From NCBI GenBank assembly GCA_012729835.1, contig JAAYCK010000098.1:1-64000 (forward strand): a stretch of 64,000 bases of DNA. Direction: 5' to 3'. The notes under the pieces are model-generated. The model saw nothing but the letters and a program-made list of their open reading frames with translations. It made no database searches and was not told the DNA's origin. Origin of the DNA: Syntrophomonadaceae bacterium (lineage in GTDB: Bacteria > Bacillota > Syntrophomonadia > Syntrophomonadales > Syntrophomonadaceae). Positions 27,794 to 37,927 of this stretch are shown piece by piece (the first letter of the stretch is position 1; the number at the start of each line of letters is the position of its first letter). Made by a program: the position numbers and the translations under genes.

Positions 27794-28078
27794 GTGGCCC
27801 TGACAATCAAGGAAGTGGAACATGTGGCCATGTTGGCCCGGCTTAGTCTGAGCCAGCAGGAGAAAGAGACCTTTGCCGTCCAGCTGGGGACTATTTTGGA
27901 ATATGCCAGTACGATCAACCAGCTGAATACTGACGGGGTTGAGCCCCTGGACCATATATTGCCGGTATTTAATGTTTTTCGCGAAGACCAGGTTGAACCT
28001 TCGGCACCTCGGGAAGAGATCCTTTCCAACGGCCCCCTGATTGAAGATGGGCAGTATCGAGTGCCCAAGATCTTGTAG
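27794..28078 (+). CDS. gatC: Aspartyl/glutamyl-tRNA amidotransferase subunit C
   Basis: Small subunit (94 residues) of the GatCAB complex that converts Glu-tRNA(Gln), and often Asp-tRNA(Asn), to the amide form. VEHVAMLARLSLSQQE is the conserved N-terminal helix and EDQVEPSAPREEILSNGP the tail that wraps around GatA. It starts at GTG with GAGGAGG before it. A TATAAT box lies about 50 bp upstream, without a clear -35 partner. Confidence 0.95.
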   Translation: MALTIKEVEHVAMLARLSLSQQEKETFAVQLGTILEYASTINQLNTDGVEPLDHILPVFNVFREDQVEPSAPREEILSNGPLIEDGQYRVPKIL

Positions 28079-28093
28079 AAAGGCGGGCTGATC

Positions 28094-29548
28094 GTGGAAC
28101 TGTATGAATTGACTCTGCATGAGTTACTTACTCTGCATAATAATAAACAGGCTTCATCGGAAGAAATAGTAAACTCGATCTTTAAGCGGATTCACCAGGT
28201 CGAGGGCGATGTGAAGGCCTTTATCAGCCTGGATGAGGATACCGCCCGGCAAAAAGCCCGGGCGGCTGATAGCGAAAAGTGGCCGGGGAAGATCGCCGGG
28301 ATGCCTTTTGGTTTAAAGGACATCTTCTGTACCCGTGGTCTTAAGACTACCTGTGCTTCTCGCATGCTGGAGAATTTTGTTCCGACTTATGATTCCACTG
28401 CCGGGGCGAGATTAAATGCTGCCGGAGGTGTTTTAATAGGTAAGCTCAACATGGATGAGTTCGCCATGGGTTCTTCCACTGAGCAATCAGCCTTTTTCGC
28501 CACCCATAATCCCTGGGACCTTACACGGGTACCTGGTGGTTCTTCTGGAGGGTCAGCTGCAGCAGTATCGGCCGATGAGGTGCCATTTGCTCTGGGCACT
28601 GATACCGGCGGCTCGATTCGGCAGCCAGCAGCATTTTGTGGCGTGGTAGGTCTGAGGCCTACCTATGGTCGGGTTTCCCGTTGGGGAGTTATCGCCTACG
28701 CTTCCTCATTGGATCAGGTGGGCGTGTTTTCTAAAGACGTCGAGGACTGTGCTCTGGTAATGAATCTGATTGCCGGGCGGGACCCGCGGGATGCCACCAG
28801 CCTGGAGGTTGAAGTCCCCGATTATACCGCTTATCTTGATGCTGGTATCAAAGGAATGAAGATAGCCTGCCCCCGGGAGTATTTCGGCCAGGGGGTGGAT
28901 GCCGGAATTCAGGAGGCAGTAAAAAAGGCTCTGCAAAAATACGAGGAAGCAGGAGCGATCGTTGAGGAAGTTTCCCTGCCCCACAGCCAATATGCGCTGC
29001 CGGCCTATTACCTGGTAGCTACAGCGGAAGCCAGTGCGAACCTGGCGCGTTTTGACGGGGTTCGCTACGGGCTGCGTGATGGACAGGCGGACAATGTTAT
29101 CGATATGTTTTCTAACAGCCGCTCTCGGGGTTTTGGCTCGGAGGTAAAGAGACGAATCATGCTGGGTACCTATGCCCTGAGTTCAGGATACTATGATGCC
29201 TATTACCTGAAGGCATTGAAGGTGCGGCGTCTCATTTATGAGGATTTCCAGAAGGTATTCAATGAATTCGATCTGATAGTAGCTCCAACTACTCCGACTA
29301 CGGCTTTTAAGATTGGGGAGCAGATCGGCGATCCTTTGACACTGTATATGAATGATATCTTGACAGTGCCAGTCAACATGGCCGGTTTGCCTGGCATATC
29401 GATCCCCTGTGGGCTTCTTAACGGGCTGCCGGTTGGGATGCAATTGATCGGCAAACCCTTTGATGAAGGCACCCTTATCAAAGCAGCTTATGCTTATGAA
29501 GAAATAAGTGGGATAAGGTGCCTGAAACCGCAGCAGGGGGTGATATAG
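28094..29548 (+). CDS. gatA: Aspartyl/glutamyl-tRNA amidotransferase subunit A
   Basis: Amidase subunit of GatCAB, 484 residues. It hydrolyses glutamine and passes ammonia to GatB. The amidase signature is complete: the lysine in PFGLKDIF, the [11 protein letters not shown] loop and the nucleophile serine in [10 protein letters not shown] form the Ser-cisSer-Lys triad. It starts at GTG 15 bases after gatC, and gatB begins immediately after its stop codon. Confidence 0.97.
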   Translation: MELYELTLHELLTLHNNKQASSEEIVNSIFKRIHQVEGDVKAFISLDEDTARQKARAADSEKWPGKIAGMPFGLKDIFCTRGLKTTCASRMLENFVPTYDSTAGARLNAAGGVLIGKLNMDEFAMGSSTEQSAFFATHNPWDLTRVPGGSSGGSAAAVSADEVPFALGTDTGGSIRQPAAFCGVVGLRPTYGRVSRWGVIAYASSLDQVGVFSKDVEDCALVMNLIAGRDPRDATSLEVEVPDYTAYLDAGIKGMKIACPREYFGQGVDAGIQEAVKKALQKYEEAGAIVEEVSLPHSQYALPAYYLVATAEASANLARFDGVRYGLRDGQADNVIDMFSNSRSRGFGSEVKRRIMLGTYALSSGYYDAYYLKALKVRRLIYEDFQKVFNEFDLIVAPTTPTTAFKIGEQIGDPLTLYMNDILTVPVNMAGLPGISIPCGLLNGLPVGMQLIGKPFDEGTLIKAAYAYEEISGIRCLKPQQGVI

Positions 29549-30988
29549 ATGGGCAAGGACTATGAAGTAGTAATTGGCCTGGAAGTACATGCCGAGTTAA
29601 AGACAGACAGCAAGATATTCTGTGGCTGTTCCACCGCCTTCGGGGCTGAGCCCAATACCCAGGTTTGCCCGGTTTGTTCCGGGTTTCCGGGCATGCTGCC
29701 GGTCCTCAACCAGAAGGTTGTTGAGTTAGCCATCATTACCGGTCTGGCGCTCAACAGCAAAATACCGGATTATTGTAAGTTTGACCGCAAGAACTATTTC
29801 TACCCGGATCTGCCCAAGGCTTATCAGATATCGCAATTTGATCTGCCTATTTGCATGGGTGGATACCTGGATATAGAAATAGATGGCGATAAAAAGAGGA
29901 TAGGGATCACTCGGGCGCATATGGAAGAAGATGCCGGTAAGCTGGTGCACCAGGGGAATATTACCAGCACCACTTTTTCGCTGGTCGATCTGAACCGTTC
30001 CGGAGTTCCGCTATTAGAGATCGTATCAGAACCCGATATGAGAAGTGCTAGTGAAGCCAGGGCTTACCTGGAGAAATTGCGAGCGATACTTCTTTTTGCC
30101 GGAGTGTCCGACTGCAAAATGCAGGAAGGTTCTTTGCGCTGTGATGCTAATGTGTCGGTGCGGCCGGTAGGAGAGACCAGGCTCGGCGCCAGGGCTGAGA
30201 TAAAAAATCTCAACTCCTTCCGCTCCCTGGAGCGGGCTATCGAATTTGAAGCCCGGCGTCAGATTGAAGCGATTGAAGATGGTGAAGCGATAATCCAGGA
30301 GACGCGAACCTGGGATGAGGATAAACAGGCGACCCGTTCCATGCGCTCCAAGGAAGAGGCTCATGATTATCGATATTTCCCGGAGCCGGATCTGCCCCCG
30401 TTGCGTATCAGCCACGAATGGGTGGAAAGATTGCGGACTGTCATGCCGGAACTGCCGGATCAGGCGCAAATAAGATTGCAGGAAAGCTTTGGACTGCCGT
30501 CCTATGATGCGGCTATCCTTACCCTCACCCCTGAATCGCTGGCATTTTTCGATAAATGTGTTGAGCTTTATCCTCAGCCTAAGATGGTATCAAATTGGAT
30601 GATGGGCGAGTTATCGCGCTTGCTTAATCAAAATAATTTGGAAATAAGCGATTGCCGCTTCGGACCGGCTGAATTGGCAAGATTGCTTACCCTGATCGAC
30701 GAGGGGACTATCAGCGGCAAGATGGCCAAGGGCATCTTCGAAGATATGTTTGCCAGCGGCAAGCCGCCCGATCAGATTATTGCAGAAAAAGGCATGACCC
30801 AGATCTCCGATCAGGATACCCTGATCAAAGTTATCGATGAAGTCATTGCCGCCAACCCGACTGTTGTAGAGGATTACCGTAACGGCAAGGAGAAGGCACT
30901 GGGTTTCCTGGTGGGCCAGATAATGAAGGCTACCAAGGGTCAGGCTAATCCTGGTGTAGTGAACACTTTGTTGAAAGAGAGATTGTAA
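29549..30988 (+). CDS. gatB: Aspartyl/glutamyl-tRNA amidotransferase subunit B
   Basis: Subunit of 479 residues that binds and phosphorylates the mischarged tRNA and amidates it. [13 protein letters not shown] is the N-terminal hallmark, CGC followed by CPVC about 15 residues later forms the zinc site, and the last 150 residues form the helical and YqeY-like tRNA-binding tail. It directly follows gatA. Having GatCAB implies that the organism lacks a dedicated glutaminyl-tRNA synthetase, the usual firmicute condition. Confidence 0.97.
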   Translation: MGKDYEVVIGLEVHAELKTDSKIFCGCSTAFGAEPNTQVCPVCSGFPGMLPVLNQKVVELAIITGLALNSKIPDYCKFDRKNYFYPDLPKAYQISQFDLPICMGGYLDIEIDGDKKRIGITRAHMEEDAGKLVHQGNITSTTFSLVDLNRSGVPLLEIVSEPDMRSASEARAYLEKLRAILLFAGVSDCKMQEGSLRCDANVSVRPVGETRLGARAEIKNLNSFRSLERAIEFEARRQIEAIEDGEAIIQETRTWDEDKQATRSMRSKEEAHDYRYFPEPDLPPLRISHEWVERLRTVMPELPDQAQIRLQESFGLPSYDAAILTLTPESLAFFDKCVELYPQPKMVSNWMMGELSRLLNQNNLEISDCRFGPAELARLLTLIDEGTISGKMAKGIFEDMFASGKPPDQIIAEKGMTQISDQDTLIKVIDEVIAANPTVVEDYRNGKEKALGFLVGQIMKATKGQANPGVVNTLLKERL

Positions 30989-31005
30989 AGGGAAGGGTGA
31001 CATAT

Positions 31006-32181
31006 ATGAGAATAACGGGAAGGGCCAATAAGGACTGGTTCTTAGAAGAAGGAGCAAAATTATATATAGTGGATACTACATTGCGTGATGGCGAACAGAC
31101 TGCCGGCGTAGTGTTTACTAATGATGAAAAGATTAAGATAGCTAAGTATCTTGATCAGATCGGGGTCGACCAGATCGAAGCCGGCATACCGGTTATGGGC
31201 GGTTTCGAAAAGGATTGTATCAAAGAGATTGTTAATCTGGGGCTGAAATCGAGCATAATGGCTTGGAATCGTGCGGTTATATCTGATATCCAAGAATCAA
31301 TTTCCTGTGGGGTGGATGCAGTAGCTATTTCGATTTCGACTTCAGATATACACATAGTGCATAAATTACAGACCACCCGTGAAGACGTTCTGAAGCGCAT
31401 GTCAGACGCCGTCAAGTACGCCAAAGACCGGGGGGTCTATGTTTCGGTCAATGCCGAGGATGCCTCGCGGACTGATATCGAGTTCCTTACTGAGTTTGCC
31501 CTGGTAGCCAAGCATGCCGGCGCCAACCGCCTGCGTTTCTGCGATACGGTTGGCACCCTCGATCCTCTGACAACCTTTCGCTACATTCGAACCCTGGTGG
31601 ATGCTGTAGGCATAGATGTGGAAATGCACACCCATAACGATTTTGGTATGGCAACTGCCAATTCACTGGCTGGGGTCTATGCGGGAGCCAACCACGTTGG
31701 AGTGACGGTGAACGGTTTGGGCGAAAGAGCCGGCAATTCGTGCCTGCAGGAAGTAATCATGGGCATCAAATATTTACTGAAGATGGAATTGCCATATAAT
31801 ACCACCATTTTCAAAGAGGTAGCCGAATACGTTGCGGTAGCATCCGGACGGGCCCTGCCGGTCAGCAAGCCGATCGTCGGTAATAATATCTTTGCCCATG
31901 AGTCAGGTATCCACGGCGATGGAGTATTGAAGAACCCGTTGACCTACGAGGTGTTCAGCCCGGAAGAGGTGGGTCTGGAACGGCAGATAGTTTTGGGCAA
32001 GCATTCGGGTTCGGCGGCAGTAAAGGCCAAATTCCATGAATATGGCATGGAACTTAGCAATGAGGACGCTGCCGAGTTACTGGCGCGGGTCAGGGATATG
32101 TCTATTGCCAAAAAGCGTTCCTTATTCGATAAAGAGCTGATCCTGATGTACGAAGACTTCCAGAAGGAACTGCAGGGTTAA
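31006..32181 (+). CDS. nifV: Homocitrate synthase / NifV-type acyl-CoA condensing enzyme
   Basis: Claisen-condensing enzyme of the HMGL/isopropylmalate synthase superfamily, 391 residues. DTTLRDGEQTAGV is the catalytic arginine/aspartate motif and EMHTHNDFGMATAN carries the metal histidines. MAWNRAVISDIQESI, ISISTSDIHI and GIHGDGVLKNP match NifV, which makes homocitrate for the nitrogenase cofactor. It lacks the LeuA regulatory domain. No nif gene is nearby; NifV-like proteins can also act in lysine synthesis or as Re-citrate synthase, so the true role is open. The ATG is preceded by AAGGGAAGGG at eight bases; the track uses a GTG three codons earlier. It may be co-transcribed with gatB. Confidence 0.82.
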   Translation: MRITGRANKDWFLEEGAKLYIVDTTLRDGEQTAGVVFTNDEKIKIAKYLDQIGVDQIEAGIPVMGGFEKDCIKEIVNLGLKSSIMAWNRAVISDIQESISCGVDAVAISISTSDIHIVHKLQTTREDVLKRMSDAVKYAKDRGVYVSVNAEDASRTDIEFLTEFALVAKHAGANRLRFCDTVGTLDPLTTFRYIRTLVDAVGIDVEMHTHNDFGMATANSLAGVYAGANHVGVTVNGLGERAGNSCLQEVIMGIKYLLKMELPYNTTIFKEVAEYVAVASGRALPVSKPIVGNNIFAHESGIHGDGVLKNPLTYEVFSPEEVGLERQIVLGKHSGSAAVKAKFHEYGMELSNEDAAELLARVRDMSIAKKRSLFDKELILMYEDFQKELQG

Positions 32182-32379
32182 ATATAATCAATAATTCGCT
32201 CAGGTCATTAGCGCTGGTCATGCTTAAGATACTTCCGAAGGCGGACTGGCAGAACATTTTAAGAATCATGGCAGTTTAGTTTGATTAGACAGGAGATGGC
32301 ACCGGGGCTAAATTAATAAGCGTTCCCGGGTATAATCTTTCCCGGCAAAGTGTCGGTTTACATGCTTGGGGGGAGAAGC

Positions 32380-33090
32380 ATGAAGACTACCGTAACCAGA
32401 GTACCGCTCAGGCTGGCCAATAGTCATCTGGTCAGAGGCAAAAAGACTATAATCGTAGATACTGGTGATCCCGGATTCAGCCATGGACTTTACCGGGCCA
32501 TGCAGCGGGAAGGAATAAACCGGTCCGATATCAGCTTGATCTTTATTACTCATGGGCATATCGATCACTATGGCAGCGTGTTTGCCCTGAAAAAGGCACT
32601 GGATGTTCCGGTGGCGGTCCACCGTTTGGATCAGATCTATCTGGAGAAAGGTACCCAGGCTCCGCTCTATCCGTTGAACCGCCCAGCTGCTCTACTGAAA
32701 AGAGTTGGTCAGGGCATGCGGGTACGGCATAACAATTTCAAGGCTGATATTATTGTCGACGATCACTTAGATCTGCTGCGATTTGGGGTGGAAGGATTTA
32801 TATTACCTACCCCCGGCCATACCCTGGGTTCGGCTTCACTTATTCTGCCCGATAGCTGCGCCATAACCGGAGACCTCATTATACGGCGCCATTTCTTCCG
32901 AGGTCCGGCCGAGGCTTGCGTATTTCTGCATGATAAGGAAAAGTATCATAACAGCGTCAACTTGCTCAAACTCTGCGGCGTTAAGAAAATATACCCCGGC
33001 CATGGCGCTTCCATTGACATGGAACCTGTCTATGCCAGAGAAGAACGAATTAGACGCAGATCAACGCAGACTAAATATGATCAACGCTGA
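32380..33090 (+). CDS. Metallo-beta-lactamase fold hydrolase
   Basis: Protein of 236 residues with the glyoxalase-II-like fold. THGHIDHYG is the HxHxDH zinc motif, PTPGHTLGSASL and ITGDLIIRR supply further metal ligands, and YPGHGASI the last histidine. The substrate is unknown; such proteins hydrolyse thioesters, lactones or phosphodiesters. The start is the ATG preceded by GGGGGGAG. The last dozen codons (RRRSTQTKYDQR) lie inside a dispersed repeat that also provides the stop codon, so the original C terminus may have been replaced. Confidence 0.85.
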   Translation: MKTTVTRVPLRLANSHLVRGKKTIIVDTGDPGFSHGLYRAMQREGINRSDISLIFITHGHIDHYGSVFALKKALDVPVAVHRLDQIYLEKGTQAPLYPLNRPAALLKRVGQGMRVRHNNFKADIIVDDHLDLLRFGVEGFILPTPGHTLGSASLILPDSCAITGDLIIRRHFFRGPAEACVFLHDKEKYHNSVNLLKLCGVKKIYPGHGASIDMEPVYAREERIRRRSTQTKYDQR

Positions 33091-33093
33091 TTT
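33052..33093. repeat. GCAGAT-word repeat at the 3' end of the metallo-hydrolase gene
   Basis: GACGCAGATCAACGCAGAC followed by GATCAACGCTGATTT has the same layout (CAGAT words about 11 bases apart) as the CACAGAT repeats elsewhere, with GC in place of CA. It overlaps the final codons of the hydrolase and supplies its stop codon. Confidence 0.55.
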
Positions 33094-33152
33094 GTTTTAT
33101 AAATATTCACCGAAGAAGCGGGTAAACAATAGAACTATATTGGGGCTAAACC

Positions 33153-33198
33153 TCGAAAAAAGAAGGATGCAGTTATGGCTGCATCCTAAAATATTTTC
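33153..33198 (-). terminator. Intrinsic terminator of the hybrid kinase gene
   Basis: AGGATGCAG / CTGCATCCT form a 9-bp perfect stem with a 6-nt loop. Read on the minus strand it runs into TTCTTTTTT, so it best serves the kinase gene ending 34 bp away; on the plus strand it is followed only by AAAATATTTT. Confidence 0.85.
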
Positions 33199-33231
33199 TG
33201 AACTTATATCACCCAGAAGCATGGGGTTACA

Positions 33232-35073
33232 TTAACAAACCTTAGTATTAGCCTGTTCAAAAAGATACAGCAATTGTTGAGACAGCGCATGCAGTTTGCG
33301 CATAGATTTATCCCGGGCAGCTTGCTCGATTTCCCCGGCAACCCTCGATATCTCCATGAAGCCATACATCCCTGCCGTACCTTTTATATCATGGCCGATG
33401 TTCTGGACCATTTCGAGATTACGAAGCTCGATGGCAGATATCAAATCATCGATCATGCTCTGCAACATCTCTATAAGTTCAGGGATAAGGTCATTTATCA
33501 GCTGCTGAGCGGGATACAATGGGCGTTTTCGTGGCGATGCTGCCTGCTCCAGATGGCGTATTACTTCCTCTGTCAACTGTTCGGCCTTAAATGGCTTGGA
33601 GATATATGAGGTGCAACCGCAGGCCAGGCATTTTTCACGATCTCCGGTCATGGCATGGGCAGTCATAGCAATTATAGGGAGATGCTGGATGCGGGGATCC
33701 TGTCTAATGATCGCTGTGGTCTCATAACCATCCATAACCGGCATCTGCATGTCCATCAAGATCAGTTCAAAATCATAATCCTGGAGCAGCCGCAGGCAAT
33801 CCAGACCGTTCTCGGCGGTGGAAACCTGGAAACCGTAATTTTGCAGCATTTGCGAGACGATTTTTCGATTCAGTTCATTATCTTCCACCACGAGCAGATG
33901 CACCGGCTTGAAATCAAGTAGTTCGGCCAGTGCCGGCCTCAGTGATTGGAAGTCTTCCGTTGAGCATTCTTCACTCTGAGCTGTAGGCAGTTCGATGGGC
34001 AGACGAAAAGAGAAAAGCGAACCATTTCCCTCCGTGGCCTGTTCATATCTAATGCTGCCTCCCATCAGGTCTACCAGATTACGGCAAATGTATAGACCCA
34101 ATCCCGTACCGCCAAATCCCCGCGAAGCCGAATCATCGACCTGGGTAAATGGCTCAAAGATCGTCTCAGCTTTGTCATGCGGTATACCGATACCAGTATC
34201 AGCAACGCTAACCAGAAGTTCGGGATGCGAATCGGACATTTCCAGTGCCGCCTTCACCATAACTTCCCCGGTATTAGTAAACTTGATGGCATTGTGCAGG
34301 AGATTAAGCAGTATTTGCCGGAAATGTACGCTGTCGATCATAATGCGCTGAGGAATTTCTGGGCTGATCTGAGTCCTTATCTGCAAACCTTTTTCTCGGA
34401 TCAGTGGCATGACCATATTGACGGTCTGATTTATAAAATCCGGGAAGGCGCAAATTTCCGGCCGCATGGTAAGCGTTCCAATCTCAATTTTCGATACATC
34501 GAGAATTTGATTGATAATCTGGAGCAGTTGTTCGCCGCATTCCCTGATGGTGGCGAGTTTCTTGACCTGGGCCGAATCAAGGGTATCTACATCCAACAGG
34601 TCGACCGTACCAAGTATGCCTATCATCGGGGTGCGGATCTCATGACTCATATTGGCCAGGAATTGACTTTTGGCCATATTAGCAGCTTCCGCCTGTTGGC
34701 GGGTGTTAATGAGTTCAGTTATGTCAGTTGAGACAATCACCAATGAGCTGACCTGACTGCCGATTTTATGAGGATAGATACGATGGCGGAAATGACGGGC
34801 CTGTCCATCAATCAGCAAAGGATAGTCGCCTTGCCAGCTCTGGCCGTTGACTAATTGGGTCTGGATCGCCTGGGATTGTTCCTCCGAATATGAAAGGAGG
34901 GTCCTTAGCACTTCATCCAGGGTGGATGTCGAGGATAACCCGGGTATCATGGTTTTAGCCTGATGGTTGGCAAACTGGATCCTGCGGGTCTTGTTACCGA
35001 TGACCATTACGCTGTCCTGAATATCTTCCAGTACGTTTGTCTGATAGCTTAATTTTCGCGAATTATCACGCAT
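33232..35073 (-). CDS. Hybrid sensor histidine kinase (PAS-HisKA-HATPase-REC-Hpt)
   Basis: Soluble hybrid kinase of 613 residues. A PAS-like domain (about 10-120) precedes the dimerisation domain with His144 in MSHEIRTPM. The ATPase domain has an N box (LLHNAIKF), DTGIGI and GGTGLGL. A receiver domain (about 390-510) has its phospho-acceptor aspartate in LMDMQMPVMDG, and the C terminus is an Hpt domain with His in IGHDIKGTAG. This is the ArcB/BarA layout of an internal phosphorelay, so a separate response regulator, not found here, should receive the phosphate. GGGAGG precedes the ATG. It stands alone and ends at a terminator. Confidence 0.93.
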   Translation of the reverse strand: MRDNSRKLSYQTNVLEDIQDSVMVIGNKTRRIQFANHQAKTMIPGLSSTSTLDEVLRTLLSYSEEQSQAIQTQLVNGQSWQGDYPLLIDGQARHFRHRIYPHKIGSQVSSLVIVSTDITELINTRQQAEAANMAKSQFLANMSHEIRTPMIGILGTVDLLDVDTLDSAQVKKLATIRECGEQLLQIINQILDVSKIEIGTLTMRPEICAFPDFINQTVNMVMPLIREKGLQIRTQISPEIPQRIMIDSVHFRQILLNLLHNAIKFTNTGEVMVKAALEMSDSHPELLVSVADTGIGIPHDKAETIFEPFTQVDDSASRGFGGTGLGLYICRNLVDLMGGSIRYEQATEGNGSLFSFRLPIELPTAQSEECSTEDFQSLRPALAELLDFKPVHLLVVEDNELNRKIVSQMLQNYGFQVSTAENGLDCLRLLQDYDFELILMDMQMPVMDGYETTAIIRQDPRIQHLPIIAMTAHAMTGDREKCLACGCTSYISKPFKAEQLTEEVIRHLEQAASPRKRPLYPAQQLINDLIPELIEMLQSMIDDLISAIELRNLEMVQNIGHDIKGTAGMYGFMEISRVAGEIEQAARDKSMRKLHALSQQLLYLFEQANTKVC

Positions 35074-35103
35074 CAGCTTGCACCTCCCGAAAAGACATAG
35101 AAA

Positions 35104-35132
35104 TTGACATTAAATAACGATACACCTATAAG
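35104..35132 (+). promoter_or_regulatory. Sigma-A type promoter for the glucosaminidase gene
   Basis: TTGACA and TATAAG are separated by exactly 17 bp. The transcript would begin near 35139 and carry a 5' UTR of about 200 nt, in which I see no clear structure. Confidence 0.65.
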
Positions 35133-35341
35133 ATACACGATGGATTTCGAGAAAAATGTCTGCTTATGGGTCGGTATAAAATTTTTATTGTGGCTTTTAT
35201 TGGCGAATTTTATGGTATTACAGGGATAAAGTGTGGTAAATTGGGAATAGAATGAATTGGATACGGTTTATCATCGTTTAAATGAGGATTTTGTCGCCGA
35301 TCGGGCAAATATTTTTAGAAAATCTTGACGGAGGGAGATAG

Positions 35342-36478
35342 ATGAGAAGAGTTTTCGTTATTGCAATGATTGTGATCTTGGCTATGCTTTGGTGGGGGGA
35401 TGCTCCGGACATTGTTCAGGCGACAGGGCAGGTGCCGATTCGCTTGGTGGTGAATGGAGAACAAATAAGCACCGACGTTGATCCGGTAATCGTAGATGAT
35501 AGTACCATGGTTCCGCTTCGAGTGATTGCAGATAACCTGGGCCGTCATGTATGGTGGGATAGTAATAACCGCAGGGTTATTGTTTCGAGCACCACCGGAG
35601 AAAACCATACATTGCCTTCCCGCGGAGGAAACAAAGGCAGGATCAGCATCGTGGTTGACGGAGCAGAGATTCCCTCGCAGGTGCCTCCTTTTATCCAGGA
35701 CGGGCGTACAATGGTACCCGTCCGGGTCATTGCCGAAGGTCTTGGCATGCTGGTTTCATGGGATCCGGAAGGGCGGTGCGTATTCATTGATGAGCCTGCC
35801 CCGAGCCAGCCGGAACAACCCAGCCCAACCGTAATCTCACCACCGGAGACAATGAATGTCAGTATTGATTCCATGGTGGACAATAACATAACTATCATGG
35901 GCACTGCTCAGGCCTCAGCAACTCAGATGAAGGCATTGCTTCTGGCAAAAAACCCCGAAGCTTCACCAGAAATTGTCGATCTTTATTTGGAGATTGGGGA
36001 ACAATATGGATTGCGCGGTGATATTGCATTTTGCCAGGCAGCCAAGGAGACCAGATGGTGGCAGTTTGGCGGACTGGTCCAGCTATTTCAAAACAATTAT
36101 TGTGGTCTAGGTGCTACTGGTGTGCCGGCTGACGGGACGGAGAGTCTGCTGGGTGCTGATCCTGCCAGGGTATCTTACCAGCCCGGTGTACATGGAGCTG
36201 TCTTTGCAACCCTGGCCGATGGGGTAGAAGCTCATATCCAGCATCTCTACGCTTATGCATGTAGGAAGCCGCTGCCTACTGGGAAAGTCCTGGTTGATCC
36301 GCGCTTTACCCGACCTACCCGGGGGTGTGCTGTCTACTGGTCCGACCTGGGCGGAAAATGGGCAGTTCCAGGCTATGACCCCAGCTATGCGAGCTTTGAG
36401 GAGGCGTATGCTGCCGGCAAGACTTATGGCCAAAGTATCCTTTATGATTATTATGCTCAGCTGTTTACCAATCCTTAA
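35342..36478 (+). CDS. Secreted glucosaminidase with copper amine oxidase-like N-terminal repeats
   Basis: Exported cell-wall protein of 378 residues. Residues 1-28 form a signal peptide. Two copies of the copper-amine-oxidase N-terminal-like domain follow (about 30-85 and 95-150), each with the DG/DDxTMVPLRVIAE(N)LG signature seen in many clostridial surface proteins. After a proline-rich linker, residues about 190-378 form a GH73-type N-acetylglucosaminidase domain with GDIAFCQAAKETRWW, where the glutamate is the likely catalytic acid. It would cut the glycan strands of peptidoglycan. GGAGGGAG precedes the ATG. It is a single gene with its own promoter. Confidence 0.85.
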   Translation: MRRVFVIAMIVILAMLWWGDAPDIVQATGQVPIRLVVNGEQISTDVDPVIVDDSTMVPLRVIADNLGRHVWWDSNNRRVIVSSTTGENHTLPSRGGNKGRISIVVDGAEIPSQVPPFIQDGRTMVPVRVIAEGLGMLVSWDPEGRCVFIDEPAPSQPEQPSPTVISPPETMNVSIDSMVDNNITIMGTAQASATQMKALLLAKNPEASPEIVDLYLEIGEQYGLRGDIAFCQAAKETRWWQFGGLVQLFQNNYCGLGATGVPADGTESLLGADPARVSYQPGVHGAVFATLADGVEAHIQHLYAYACRKPLPTGKVLVDPRFTRPTRGCAVYWSDLGGKWAVPGYDPSYASFEEAYAAGKTYGQSILYDYYAQLFTNP

Positions 36479-36863
36479 AGAAGGTCAAGGAATAATAAGG
36501 TATTACTCCCTAATTGTTTGATTTATCCAAATGTTTCCGCATTTTCTTATCTATAGTGACTATTTACGGGTTATTAAACTATCATATATAATATTATCAA
36601 CAAACTTAATATTCGGCTTCGTATTCTGTGGAGTTGGTCTATCTGTAGGGTTACTCATGACCGTTATATATAGAAATGTCCGGCCAAGATAGAGAGCAGG
36701 GCAAGGGGACAAGGGTAATTACCGTGCGGAACGGTTTATGGATACCAACATCGATCGCAGAATTGGCAACTAGATAACCATGAGACGTTTTTGAGGGGGT
36801 GATTATGTCTATTATGGCTCTGCCAATGCTGGTTATATAAATTAGAGAAGGAGGCCAGATTAA
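36479..36863 (+). other. Intergenic region before the CoA-transferase genes
   Basis: About 385 bp without a recognised gene. It is AT-rich in its first half. A 12-codon frame (ATG at 36805, MSIMALPMLVI, stop at 36840) has GAGGGGG before it and could be a small leader peptide. The CoA-transferase ribosome binding site GGAGG lies at its end. I see no clear promoter or terminator. Confidence 0.4.
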
Positions 36864-37910
36864 ATGGGATATCGCTATATAACTGACGATCAATACAATC
36901 GTCTGGTTGATTTTAAGGGCGCCCGTGAGTATCATCTGAAAAAAGACCGTGCCAAGAAAGATAAGAGGATGTCCTTAAGTGAAGCGGTAGGTCAATTTGT
37001 CCAGGACGGAGATATATTGGCCGAGACTGGATTTTCGTATGTTAGATCCCCTATTCAATCATATTTTGAAATAATTCGCCAGGGAAAAAAGAATTTGGTT
37101 AGTATTGGATCCCCCATGTCTAACACCTCTTACCTGATGTCCCTGGGACTCGTGAATGCTATTCATCTGTCATATATCGGGGTGGAGATGCGCGGCAATG
37201 ACAAGAACTTTGCCCGGGCTATAAAAACCGGTATGGCTGAAATAGTATCCATCTGGAGCCATGGCGCTATGGGTCTGGGCTTTAAGGCGGCTCAACTAGG
37301 TACGCCGTTCGTAGCTTCCAAGCAGTTACTTGGTTCCGATATGATCAAACAAAACCCCTATATCAAGGTAATAGACAACCCGCTTAATACTAAAGAAGAT
37401 CCGGTATGTCTGATACCAGCCCTTTTCCCGGATGTTTGCATTATCCATGTACAGAGAGCTGACCGCTTCGGCAATGCGGTTATTGAAGGGCCTGCAATAA
37501 ATGATATTGCCCTGGCAGCTGCCTGCCGCAAGGTAATAATTACGGCAGAACGTATCGTGCCGGAAATGACTATTAGAGACGCCAGTGATGCCGCCATCCC
37601 CTTCTGGTATGTTGATGCGGTTGTCGATCTTCCCTATGGTGCGCTGCCCGGATGCATGCCCGGTTACTATTACTGGTCTCGTGAGTGGTGGGAATGGCTG
37701 GTCCGTATCTGCACTCCCAAGCAAGAGGCGGTGGAAGAGTTCTTCCAAGAGTGGGTTCACGAAACTAAAGACCAATACGAATTCATTGATAAACTTGGCG
37801 GAATCCGCTTTATAGATCATGCCCGACGCCTGATGGAAGCTGCCCAGGCCAATATAGATGACTCCCAGGTCAGCTTTGCCTACCAGGAAGTTATTCCGAA
37901 GAGAGATTAG
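36864..37910 (+). CDS. CoA-transferase subunit A, glutaconate CoA-transferase type
   Basis: Alpha subunit (348 residues) of a family I CoA-transferase of the GctA branch. SLSEAVGQFVQDGDIL starts the fold, GFKAAQLGTPFV and VQRADRFGNAVIEG are conserved in the GctA family, and the length is slightly above GctA. With subunit B it moves CoA between acids such as acetate, butyrate or a dicarboxylate. In a syntroph an attractive role is to activate the growth substrate with acetyl-CoA, but the substrate is not readable from sequence. GGAGG precedes the ATG; subunit B follows after 17 bases. Confidence 0.85.
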   Translation: MGYRYITDDQYNRLVDFKGAREYHLKKDRAKKDKRMSLSEAVGQFVQDGDILAETGFSYVRSPIQSYFEIIRQGKKNLVSIGSPMSNTSYLMSLGLVNAIHLSYIGVEMRGNDKNFARAIKTGMAEIVSIWSHGAMGLGFKAAQLGTPFVASKQLLGSDMIKQNPYIKVIDNPLNTKEDPVCLIPALFPDVCIIHVQRADRFGNAVIEGPAINDIALAAACRKVIITAERIVPEMTIRDASDAAIPFWYVDAVVDLPYGALPGCMPGYYYWSREWWEWLVRICTPKQEAVEEFFQEWVHETKDQYEFIDKLGGIRFIDHARRLMEAAQANIDDSQVSFAYQEVIPKRD

Positions 37911-37927
37911 GAAGAAGGAGGGATAAT

